Below are positions 25,401 through 33,000 of a stretch of 60,000 bases of DNA, in pieces; positions within the stretch are counted from its first letter, which is position 1, and every line of letters starts with the position of its first letter. Source of the DNA: Nematostella vectensis (taxonomy: Eukaryota; Cnidaria; Anthozoa; Actiniaria; Edwardsiidae); assembly GCF_932526225.1 (NCBI RefSeq), contig NC_064039.1, positions 4,541,001 through 4,601,000 on the forward strand, given 5' to 3'. Made by a program: the position numbers and the translations under genes. The notes under the pieces are model-generated. The model was not told the DNA's origin and did not search any database. It saw only the letters and a list, made by a program, of their open reading frames with translations.

Positions 25401-28400
25401 GTCTCCCTCGTACTGGTATCGTGTCTCCCTCGTACTGGTATCGTGTCTCCCTCGTATAGGTATCGTGTCTCCCTCGTACTGGTATCGTTTCTCCCTCGTA
25501 TAGGTATCGTGTCTCCCTCGAACTAGTATTATGTCTCCCTTGTATAGGTATTGTGTCCCATTGGAGCTGTAATCACCGTAATTTCCTGTTCAGGTGGAAT
25601 CGTTAAAGATTGCCCTGCGCCACTTGAAGAACGAAAATATTCGACTGAAGAGTCACAGACTCAAGGTAATATGGAGCCCCTCCTAGTATAAAAGTCAAAT
25701 AAAGTCGACTTTAACCATGTTTTATCAAGGAGTTAAAAATCCTTAAGCCTGAAAAGCGCCTCAGTCCAAGCACATCCTTGGTTGACCGCGAGAAAAGATA
25801 TTGCCAAAGTGTTTCTCAGCCTAATCTAACGCGCATACAGTAACATTCGATGCTGTGTGTCTCCATATGGCTGTATGGCGAGCCTTGCGACCGTGTTTCG
25901 TCCGTCGTTACAAAAGAACCTTTGAAGTCATTTGCTCGTGTGTACGCATAGCAATTGTTTACTATATGATTCATCTACAATTGTCAACAGAGTAAACTGA
26001 GCGAGTTGCCCGAGATCTTCGTACCGCCAACCATCGGCCCGCGCCACGAGGCCCTTGAGCAACAGAATGACAGCCCCGATACCAAGGAAACGCTCACCCT
26101 GGCAACTGTTACCAAGGAAACCAACTCCCTTTTAGAGGTTCATAAACGTTTTATAGTTTTAATTGGTTCTTAATTTTAATTTTTTAATTGGTTTTTGGGT
26201 CTACCTCGCATTATGCTATAGATTGGTCTGGCAAACCCCGTTTATTTGATGATTTTAGCGTAATAAACTCCTAGAATTTTTTTTGCGAGCGAGAGAGCTG
26301 TGGAAGAATAAACGAGGAGAGCACAGCACCCCTCCCCGTCCGTAGCAATCTCTAGAACCGCCACACTAGCGAGGTAGCTTGTCATCGTGCAGGCCACGAA
26401 TCGACTTATCGTCTCAAAAACGGCAAGTCAATTCCTGCTACCGTGAACGAGAACGTGTGAATGCTAACCAGCATTGTAAAAATAAAAGAACTTGCTGCGT
26501 TGCTGAGAAAACTGGAAATTTGTGCCACTTGCACACTATTTTGCTAGACTATTTTTGGTCTAGCGTGATTTTTGGGGAATATTTAAAAAAACATATCGTT
26601 CCGCACCCTACCCTTACTTAGTTAAAGTCACATATTTTTGCACTTTGTACAGAAATTGCAGCGAATGAGCGTTACACAAAAGGTCGTGGACATCTCAGGG
26701 CGAAAGCCAGGTAAGATTATCTTCTAGCCCCGTGATAACAGACTCAACATCAGCGCAGACCTGGAGTCTTGTATTTCTACGTATTCTGAGCATTGCTGCT
26801 TTTTCCAATAAAAATGTTAGCACATGGTCGTTTAGCAGGATCTGGACCACTTCAATTTTACTGCACATTTTCTGGAATTGTTTATGACTTTTTGGATGGA
26901 GCTTCACCTAAATGTCATTGATACTAGGGGCTGCCCCCCCCCCCCCACCTCCGCCTCCCCCCGTTGCTGTTTACCATATCCTAAGACTGAGTGATGTTTG
27001 TGTATGTGATTAGGGACTATCCTTGTACTTCACACCCCATTCCCCTCACCTCTGCTTTCCCCCTGTTGCTGTTTACCATATCCTAAGACTGAGTGATGTT
27101 TGTGTATGTGATTAGGGACTATCCCTGTACTTCACCCCCCCCCCCCCCACCTCTGCTTTTTCCCCGTTGCTGTTTACCATATCCAATGACTGAGTGATGT
27201 TTGTGTATGTGATTAGGGACTATCCTTGTACTTCACACCCCATTCCCCTCACCTCTGCTTTCCCCCTGTTGCTGTTTACCATATCCTAAGACTGAGTGAT
27301 GTTTGTGTATGTGATTAGGGACTATCCCTGTACTTCACCCCCCCCCCCCCCCCCACCTCTGCTTTTTCCCCGTTGCTGTTTACCATATCCAATGACTGAG
27401 TGATGTTTGTGTATGTGATTAGGGACTATCCCTGTACTTGATAAAATGGCGCCGTCCAGTCACCTAATTGACCACACTTCAACCCTGCTGCAGCTCAAGA
27501 AACAGAAGGAGGAGGTAGGGAGAAAGGATTGAAAACTGAAGGGGTGTACCAAGGGAGCACGGCAGAATGTGTTTCTATCTAACGCGTGATTGAGATTATT
27601 ACGAAAATGAACCACTTTGTTATGAAACGCGTCATGTGTGTTGTTTTCACTGTTTTCACTTAAGAAAGCAGTCCAACCACTTGCGTAGCCTGCGTGTAGC
27701 CTCTGACTCGCAAAAATATCCTCTCGTAGCTAGGAGAGGGTATTTTCCCGAGTCAGCGGCTACACGTAGGCTACCACTTGCGCTGGTGGGGCAGTGGATC
27801 ATGTTTGTCAACAGGGTCTTTGTACGTTTCAAAGATAGCCTTAAGATATCGGATACGCGTATTGTGACAAAAGATGTACGAAGTGCATCACGAGCCCAGG
27901 GAGGGCGAGAAAATTTCTACTGTAACTCTCTGTCCTCGGAAAGCATTCGGGCATTATACGGACAAAGACCCTTTTGTCAAACATAATCCACTTCATAATC
28001 CGAGGCAGCGCCCCAACCAGCGCAAGTGGTAACTCCCCTTACAAAACAAACACTCATGACGCGTTGCTAAGTGGTTTATTTTCGTAAGAGTCGTAGTCGC
28101 GTGTTAAATTGAAACACATTCAGTCGTGCTCCCTTGGGTGTACTGTAAGCGTAGAACCTTTAGAGACGTCAGAGACTTTGAGACGATAGAGATAGAGTAG
28201 ATAGAATTTTTAACCCAGTAGCAGTTTACACTGAATTGCCAGACACGACAGCATCAAACGTTGATATTGGGAGAGGGGGCACACCCCCCTCCCCTCCCTT
28301 GCTCCAGGACCAGCGCTTTGTTTCTGAAAAACACTCTGGTAGACCTTTAGCAGCGCCCACAAAGACCGCTGTCACAGCCCTTAAACAAATCGCACATAAT

Positions 28401-28996
28401 ATAGAGTTAACCAAAGTATAAGGTACCGTACCCCCAGTCCTCGACCCCTACCGATTAGGGGCCTCATACTTCTGTTTAGCATATTGCACCTTTTGATTTA
28501 TAGCTACAAAGTAAGATCCAGAAGGTGATGGCTGCCGAGTACCACGGAGGACAGGCCCACAGCTCTTTCTCGTCCTTCTTATCTCCGAGCTTGGCAAAGG
28601 TTTGTTTCCATGACTGGTGTCTTGCCTTGCCTAACTTTTATTAATATCTCACGGTATTTTCCAATGTTTACTTTGCTATCTAGGTAAGTTAGTCATTATC
28701 ATTGAACAGATTTATCCGCTATCTCATCTTTAGTAGAGTAATTAAAAAGGGAAGTTAGAGCGGTTCCTTTATCTTGGAAATTTACTCGTGTCTCTCTTTT
28801 CCTTTGATGCGTAAACTTTAAATGGCTCAAATCTAAATTTGATATCTCCTATTGCTAGGTTCTCCAAGAGAAACTGCAAGCTCCAAAGCTTGGACGAATC
28901 ACAATTCCCGTCACGGGAAAAACAGAGCCTGCTAACATGTCAGTCACACTCAAACCGATGGAGTTCAAAAGCCTGCACTCAGTCTTTGTTAGCTAA
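1193..28996 (+). CDS. DCTN1: Dynactin subunit 1 (p150Glued), all exons after the CAP-Gly region
   Basis: p150Glued is the large dynactin subunit that couples dynein to cargo and microtubules. The exons are 1193-1412, 1652-1818, 10220-10291, 11447-11548, 11881-11977, 12239-12317, 12846-12969, 13233-13373, 13732-13833, 14221-14310, 14585-14707, 15555-15654, 16032-16117, 16531-16658, 16814-16928, 17337-17390, 17565-17699, 18001-18084, 18904-18957, 19241-19343, 19526-19625, 21568-21664, 22986-23114, 23353-23424, 23923-23993, 24539-24702, 25203-25306, 25594-25665, 25991-26137, 26653-26710, 27423-27514, 28504-28599 and 28859-28996 (TAA). Every junction is AG/GT and keeps phase, giving 3516 nt (1171 aa). 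Family landmarks: [48 protein letters not shown]-like, KDSPIILAQ. Human p150Glued is about 1278 aa, so only the N-terminal CAP-Gly part is missing. Exon 1 could use AG acceptors 10-12 bases further in. Confidence 0.96.
1652..14310 (+). CDS. DCTN1: DCTN1 exons 2-10: first coiled coil (CC1, dynein intermediate-chain binding)
   Basis: Nine exons encode a continuous heptad-rich, highly charged region. It starts with the [14 protein letters not shown]-type segment (1652-1818) and runs through [12 protein letters not shown] (11447-11548), [18 protein letters not shown] (11881-11977), [20 protein letters not shown] (13233-13373) and ADYQQTI-like [11 protein letters not shown] (14221-14310). In the family this is CC1A/CC1B, which binds dynein intermediate chain and folds back as an autoinhibitory hairpin. 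The intron after 1818 is 8.4 kb because of the foldback transposon. Confidence 0.93.
1819..2122. other. Unique intron sequence before the foldback element
   Basis: This is the start of the 8.4 kb DCTN1 intron. I see no ORF or obvious repeat. It ends with TAGTGA at 2117-2122, which recurs at 8439-8444 on the far side of the foldback element. Confidence 0.5.
3427..4826 (-). mobile_element. 5'-truncated CR1/L2-type LINE inserted in the foldback arm
   Basis: The boundaries are read by comparing the two foldback arms: the right arm runs through without this segment. The element lies on the minus strand. Its 5' truncation is near 4826, just before the QHGFRK-type motif of the reverse transcriptase. 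Its 3' end, near 3427, has short GTAGAA-type repeats. At the insertion point the intact arm has about 16 bases that are absent here, suggesting a small target deletion. The A/T-rich 3' untranslated part spans about 3430-3647. Confidence 0.8.
3648..4829 (-). CDS. LINE reverse transcriptase, C-terminal two thirds
   Basis: An uninterrupted minus-strand frame of about 393 codons. Reverse-transcriptase motifs occur in order: [22 protein letters not shown] (motif A aspartate), [19 protein letters not shown] (catalytic FADD), [11 protein letters not shown], then the [11 protein letters not shown] and [13 protein letters not shown]-terminal blocks. The N-terminal endonuclease and the first RT motifs are lost by 5' truncation, so the copy cannot mobilise itself. 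The absence of stops or frameshifts suggests a fairly recent insertion. The apparent start codon is flanking sequence or GTG, not a real start. Confidence 0.85.
   Translation of the reverse strand: MCAKHGFRKNHSCETQLLLTVEDLARNTDNGGQIDMLILDFSKAFDKVAHGRLISKLLYYGIQGRTLAWIKSWLTNRTQRVVVDGVSSKPVDVTSGVPQGTVLGPLMFLLFINDMQENLECTLRLFADDALLYHQITHDDDTLVLQRDLDRVGLWAERWQMVFNPTKCYKMSVYRNKSPVLKDYTLYNQKLSGVKQHPYLGVLLSDDLRWNVQVNKIVNKANSTLGFIKRNLYSCSEVTKRVAYVTLVRSHLEYSAAVWDPYRQDQVDKIEAVQRRAVRFIKRDYDWNSSVTIMRQSLSLDLLSERRKAHRVKMFYLSVNNGIALPIPNYYQRSMRHTRSYSSNTFIQPKARHDYYLYSFFPRTIKDWNNLSIELREENSYSSFCNNVNKFIA
6095..6125. repeat. Poly-G run in the foldback spacer
   Basis: An uninterrupted G tract of about 22 bases sits within a region of degenerate CGAGA-type repeats (5780-6210) in the foldback spacer. 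No gene is visible there. Such tracts are error-prone in assemblies, so the exact length is uncertain. Confidence 0.6.
8445..10219. other. DCTN1 intron remainder
   Basis: A/T-rich intron sequence. The only structure I see is an 18-base perfect palindrome ACTAACTAATTAGTTAGT with flanking AATCATTC/GAATGATT arms near 8813-8850, which could form a hairpin. No convincing exon is visible; the 108-codon frame at 8887-9213 lacks any recognisable feature. Confidence 0.5.
14585..21664 (+). CDS. DCTN1: DCTN1 exons 11-22: intercoil globular domain
   Basis: These exons are less charged and not heptad-like. Recognisable stretches are [14 protein letters not shown], a leucine run ([11 protein letters not shown]), [43 protein letters not shown] and [18 protein letters not shown]. 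All line up in order with the intercoil domain of p150Glued, between CC1 and CC2. Three tandem arrays lie in these introns (after exons 15, 18 and 21). Confidence 0.93.
16891..17135. repeat. Decayed tandem copies of the DCTN1 exon 15 3' end and donor
   Basis: The last 38 bases of exon 15 plus about 25 bases of intron form a 60-68 bp unit. Three diverged copies follow, beginning near 16955, 17023 and 17087. The second extra copy keeps CTTCTAAAAGCGGATCAG followed by ATAGAAAATAGC in place of the functional GTAGGAAC donor. Copies are 70-85% similar by eye. Confidence 0.7.
18130..18860. repeat. 82 bp minisatellite in DCTN1 intron 18
   Basis: Tandem units of 82 bp contain GCTAGTAGTTGTTTCAAAG and CCTAGAGTATACCATC. 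Successive AGTAGTTG starts at 18211, 18293, 18375, 18457 and 18539 fix the period. Further copies to 18860 are shortened and diverged. Not coding. Confidence 0.9.
19411..19466. repeat. (ACAG)n microsatellite
   Basis: An uninterrupted tetranucleotide repeat of 14 units in the intron between DCTN1 exons 20 and 21. Confidence 0.97.
19626..20975. repeat. 38-40 bp minisatellite starting at the DCTN1 exon 21 donor
   Basis: About 34 copies of a unit carrying TGTACCATGTTGGTGATAA and AGAGAGCCATACCTATGC, in 38 bp and 40 bp versions (CCATG versus CCTATG). The first unit begins within about 6 bases of the exon 21 donor at 19626. One reading frame stays open for about 100 codons only because some units are in register; I do not regard it as coding. 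Confidence 0.92.
21200..21402 (-). mobile_element. Fragment related to the TTAA element at 31893-32895
   Basis: The reverse complement of this segment begins GTTAACCCATTACCC and continues with GGCCTGTATCGGCC and AAAATTCATAAATG. This parallels the left end of the element at 31893 (ACATTGACCCCTCAACCGG, GGCCTGTACCGG, AAAATTCATAAATG). It is a diverged, truncated copy of the same family. Confidence 0.55.
21840..22035. repeat. Inverted-repeat rich segment (CATTCTGGAATGG)
   Basis: CATTCTGGAATGG near 21918 is matched by CCATTCCAGAATG near 22006. Further CATTCT/AGAATG pairs lie between (CATTCTGCTACC and GTAGCAGAATG form a tight hairpin near 21947-21967). It is probably a small MITE. It sits just before the 46 bp array. 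Confidence 0.5.
22050..23003. repeat. 46 bp minisatellite containing the DCTN1 exon 23 acceptor and exon start
   Basis: About 20 tandem copies of a 46 bp unit (TTTGATATCATGTTCAGCCC then CCTTACCTCGGCCTTAGCAT). The final unit is the real exon 23 boundary: GGTATCAG then GTTCAGCCCCCTTACCTCGA, where exon 23 starts at 22986. The first 18 coding bases of the exon are therefore identical to the array unit. At least three upstream copies also read TATCAGGTTCAACCCC and so keep an AG at the acceptor position. Confidence 0.92.
22986..25665 (+). CDS. DCTN1: DCTN1 exons 23-28: second coiled coil (CC2)
   Basis: Six exons encode the CC2 coiled coil: [66 protein letters not shown], a Gly-rich spacer, KDSPIILAQ and [21 protein letters not shown]2 is the stretch that enters the dynactin shoulder and Arp1 filament. 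The acceptor of exon 23 (AG at 22984-22985) and the donor of exon 27 (after 25306) are both embedded in tandem repeats. Confidence 0.93.
24455..24497. repeat. G-rich tract upstream of the DCTN1 exon 26 acceptor
   Basis: About 40 bases that are almost all G (runs of 6, 4, 7 and about 16 G) end 41 bases before exon 26. The usual pyrimidine tract is displaced; only a short CACCCCGTCGTATTGCACAG precedes the exon. The tract could form G-quadruplexes in DNA or pre-mRNA. Confidence 0.7.
25302..25560. repeat. 22 bp minisatellite starting at the DCTN1 exon 27 donor
   Basis: About 11 tandem units of GTATCGTGTCTCCCTCGTAC plus TG. The first unit starts exactly at the exon 27 donor (exon end 25306, then GTATCG). 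Every unit therefore repeats a GGTATCG donor-like sequence; later units drift (GTATAGGTATCG). Confidence 0.9.
25991..28996 (+). CDS. DCTN1: DCTN1 exons 29-33: C-terminal region and stop
   Basis: Five exons encode the C-terminal part: [20 protein letters not shown] (compare the VVDIT-type motif of vertebrate p150Glued), a Ser/Thr linker, [19 protein letters not shown] and a final exon ending HSVFVS-stop at 28994-28996. This region anchors p150Glued in the dynactin shoulder. Exon 31 begins at 27423, immediately after the last of five near-identical acceptor copies. Confidence 0.92.
26930..27440. repeat. About 100 bp array carrying the DCTN1 exon 31 acceptor
   Basis: Five copies of a roughly 100 bp unit with C-runs, GTTGCTGTTTACCATATCC, GAGTGATGTTTGTGTATGTG and ATTAGGGACTATCC. 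The intron-ending TAG occurs near 27012, 27113, 27214, 27316 and, for the real exon, 27422. Exon 31 starts at 27423 with GGACTATCCCTGTACTTGAT; the four upstream copies share its first 17 bases, with T or C at one position. Confidence 0.92.
27550..28136. mobile_element. TIR transposon in DCTN1 intron 31
   Basis: The ends are inverted: CAAGGGAGCACGGC at 27550 and a right end whose reverse complement starts CAAGGGAGCACGAC (ending 28136). Similarity continues for about 100 bases (AATGTGTTTC, ACGAAAAT-AACCACTT, AACGCGTCATG). The direct repeat GGTGTAC (27543-27549 and 28137-28143) is a likely 7-base target duplication. No transposase is present. An ORF at 27636-27986 only reflects the element and a nested MITE. 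Confidence 0.78.
27686..27773. mobile_element. 88 bp MITE nested in the TIR transposon
   Basis: A near-complete palindrome: TAGCCTGCGTGTAGCC at the left and GGCTACACGTAGGCTA at the right, with CTGACTCG/CGAGTCAG further in. The 9-base direct repeat CCACTTGCG flanks it at 27677-27685 and 27774-27782. A 9-base duplication fits a Mutator-like family. Confidence 0.85.
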
Positions 28997-29733
28997 CAAC
29001 ACAGCCAAAAGGGCCCAGAGGAAAATCTGCCTTTTCCGCAAGTTGTATTTTTTCCCGGCCAGAGATGAACATTTCTTGAGGCCATAGCGAATCAGTGTCA
29101 AGAGAAGGTTCATCTAACATAAGGGGACATTAAGTTATTGGGGAATACTGTAGAGATTATACATAAGATGGATTCAAGAAATTTGAAGAAATACAAATAC
29201 TTGTCAGAGCTGTGGCAGGCCTAAAAATATTCGGGGGGGGGGGGGGGGGGCACGGTACAGAAATATTAAAAAAAATATTGGGGGCATAACCACGCCCCTA
29301 CTGGTCATTTTCCTATTTTTTAAATATAGGTGGGCACGTGCCCCAAGTGTCCACCCCCTGCCACGGCCCTATGTTATGTTAGGGGACATAGTATTGCTAT
29401 TAGTATTAGTCGTAAGTTTAGTGGGTTGGCCAACCTAACCGCGGCTCCTGTGAGCAACACTATCTATTGTATTGCTACAGTACCGTCTTAATTGTGCCAC
29501 AATACAAAACCAAGAAGAAACTTTTTGTGTGATTATGACTTTCTTAGCTATGTTTGTGAATTATGTAACTCATGAGGCACGTGTGGTACCCCACCCCCTC
29601 TCCCGCCTTCTTGTCCTTTTGTCATCAAATCCTATCCTCTTTCGTATTGATAACGGACTGCTCCCATTCCCCCTCCCTTTACTTCAAATCCTGGGTACGT
29701 CTCGCTTTAAACGCACGCCCTTTACCATAGCTT

Positions 29734-29739
29734 AATAAA
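29734..29739 (+). terminator. Possible DCTN1 polyadenylation signal
   Basis: AATAAA occurs 740 bases after the DCTN1 stop and about 360 bases before the PCED1 start. The sequence between the stop and here has no ORF of interest but holds a G run and a GTGCCCC-rich dispersed repeat (about 29180-29370). An earlier, non-canonical signal is possible. Confidence 0.35.
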
Positions 29740-29894
29740 AATTATCTGAGCATAACACAAAAAAAATATTTTAACAAAACAAAGCGGAAAATTAATTTTC
29801 AAAGATGATTTCACCTTTGCCGCATCGCGGAGTGAATCTCGAGCCTCTGGTACACAGGGTACATGCCGTCATTTTCGCGCCATTTGGTACAATG

Positions 29895-29950
29895 TTCGAC
29901 CAATCAGAAAGGTGAGAAATCTATGGGGCTGTTATCTGATTGGTTAAGTT
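29895..29950 (+). promoter_or_regulatory. Inverted CCAAT boxes upstream of PCED1
   Basis: GACCAATCAGA (29898-29908) and CTGATTGGTT (29936-29945) form an inverted pair of NF-Y type CCAAT boxes about 150-190 bases before the PCED1 ATG, in a GC-richer stretch. This is consistent with a TATA-less promoter. The role is inferred from position. Confidence 0.45.
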
Positions 29951-30091
29951 TTAACGGTTGCATGCTGGGTGGTCGCACATCGCGTTCACGACGGCAAAGA
30001 GTTCTTATGTCTGTGTAGAAGAAGAGGGCTTTCATGAAATTTTTAAATTACCAACCGAAAACAGCTCCTTCTCGTTGCCACGTTTACTAAC

Positions 30092-33000
30092 ATGGAGGTC
30101 TTCTCGGCCGAGGATGTCAAGCGCTTGTTATGGAAGAAACTCGTAGTGGTAATAGGAGATTCAAGTAAGCTGTTTTGAATTCCACACGTGGGAACTTGTT
30201 CTTTTGACAACGAGAACCGTTTGTTGAATGCCGCCATTGCCTAGAAATTGAACTCAGATTTATTTTAAAAAACTTTCACAGTTGATAAATAGTTAACGTT
30301 GCTGAAGTTATTTTAGGAGCCTTCTGAGGAGTTGAGTGCGCTTGACTAAAGTGTGTTTGCTTAGCTGAACTCCCTGTCTCGAACCACCAAAGGGAATTCC
30401 TCGAGATTTAAACCTTATCCTGTCCTGACCTTTTTGTTTGTTGTGACTTAAGATATCTTACGGCTTTAACGTCCTGGTTGACTTTATTCCTCAGTATTAA
30501 GAGTGACATCAAATCTGATATACTTTGTTTTGGTTTGGCCCCAGTTCAGCGTTGCATTTACAAGGATCTGGTCGCTTTGTTGACACCGGAAAAACATGGA
30601 GGATATTTGTCAAGCAAAGAGCTCAAAACCAAGGTACCATATCTGGATAACCTCTAGTTTAACTGCACACGTACTCTCTACTGCCATTAGGTAGTTAACC
30701 TGCTAAGGAGACTTTACATGAGACTGAATAGACAATAATAACTAATTCCGTCTGTCACATTTTTAAAGCCAGCATAATGAACCGCGTTCCCTGCTAGCAG
30801 AGGCCTCTTTTCTCTGTATTTCGCTGGGCTGGAGTTCGCGAGGAAAAGATACCTCTGCCATGGGTCGAAACTGTTTCTGTTGCGCATGCGTGAGCGTTAA
30901 TAAGCGACCGACGTGCCAAAACCCGTGCTTTGCATGGGTTTAGTCGGAAATCATGAATCAAACTCCGGTTAGTTTTCCTCTTCGAAAAAAGAAAACAACT
31001 GTTCAATTTCAATCACCTAAAACGTCACTAAAAAGATTGAACAACAAACGCAGCAAAGACGAGTTTTGTCTTGTTTGTGGGATTAATTTCAAGACATCTG
31101 TGCAGGCGAGTTTCTTCAATGTAAATATCGCACAGTTGGATTCGAAGAAAATGTTACAAAACTTTTTGGCAAACTTAGATCAGCTATTCCCAGAAGAATA
31201 TGCAAAACCTGTAAACGGAAGATTGACTCGTTAGTCAAAAGAGAGAAAATTTTGAATGAAGATGAGGCATTGAATGGCTTCTTTTATAATTCGTCGCGTG
31301 ATATTTCTACGGAGGACGCAGTTTCAAATGCGGGCTCATTATCTCGCAGCGGATATACGTTTCACGCATGCGCTAGTCATTGTGGGCTCAAATAGTGGCC
31401 AGTAATTAATGAACGGAGCATGCGCTCTGGATCTCGTCCACGATTGTGGACAGCGGTTTGATCAAACGAACTTGCGACCCATGGCAGAGGTATCTTTTCC
31501 TCGCGAACTTCAGCCCAGCGAAATACAGAGAAAAGAGGCCTCTGCTAGCAGGGAATGAACCGCGGTGAAGTTAGCAACTAATTTAGCAGCTAATTCAAGT
31601 AATGAAGTTATAATAACGTCCTGATTTAATCAAATCTCGTCTGCAAACACTTAAATCTTATGTATTATGATTGTTTAGTGAACTACCGACCATTGTACAA
31701 TTTCGTGGCTTTTCAGATTTTATGCAAATTACGTAGAAATTGGTTATTCGTATAAAACTGCTAAATTGGTTAGTTTGTTTTTTGGGGCTTCTTGTGTACA
31801 AAAAAAAATGTGAATGAGATGATAAAGAGTAAATATCTTTTACAGGATTAACAAAATAGTATTTTTTCTCTTAAAATCGATTACAGAAAGAGTTAAACAC
31901 ATTGACCCCTCAACCGGCCTGTACCGGCTTTGGGAAGTACCCACAACCCAAAAAATTCATAAATGCAAAATAAACACAAGATGAAGATACTCAGGCATCA
32001 GTCTAAGGAATAAATGGTCTTGCAGATATGCATCCAACCAAGGTGTTGGCATCTACTCTTAAGCCAAATAATAGCACAGGTTCTTTGACAAATCTCAAAT
32101 CGAACAAGGAGAGAAAAGCAGAACCACCCCTCTCAATAAAACGCTCAAAATACCACACAAGGGAGAGAGATCAGCAAACACAGCTCAAGACACGAATAGA
32201 TACCTTTATTCTGACCCTCCAGGTACATTTCCATGGCCTCAAAACACAATGTCCACTCCTTGAAGGATTGTACAACCACGATGTCTTTACGTATTGCAAA
32301 GCATTCTGGGAGATCCAGGGGAAAATTCACAAGGGGAGGGCCAGTCAATACTCCTCTCCCCAAAGTCAGATGGTTTTTTATAAGTCTTTTCACCCCGAAG
32401 CCAAAAAAATCAATTCCAGGTCATACAGACCCAGAATAGCAGTGTAAACAATTTTGGAATCAATTTGGTTTCAGAAAAGACAGCATTTAGGAGAGCTGTG
32501 GTGATTCATTAGAAAATTATTTTCTCATCCAGGCAAAGCCAAACAAGAAAAAATCATCATGAATCCACCTTTGCTTGCAAATATCCATAAGCAAGGCACT
32601 CAGTTATGCCCCAAAAGACTTCATGATGCCCTGAGACACTCTCCTTATATGCTCATAGCTGTATTTTTGATGAAAAATACAAGCAACCATCAACTTGTGC
32701 TGGCTTCAGCACAACGACGAGGGATTTTAAGTGGGGACCGCAAAGCACTGTTGGAAAGCTTGGATACCGCTGACTAGGTGCAGCCGTGTTTGACTTTGAG
32801 GGGCTGTATAAAACTCAGAATAGGGGGGAAGGTATCTGTTTTCAGTCTGTTTTTTGTAAATTCAGCTCAAAAATAGCCAGGAGTCAATGGGTTAATACAT
32901 CCACTCTGCTATTATTGACCTCGAGGTCACACGACAGACATGGTAATTCGATACGCAAACACACTTCTGCTTCTCAATTTACTAAAGCAGTCTCTGCGGC

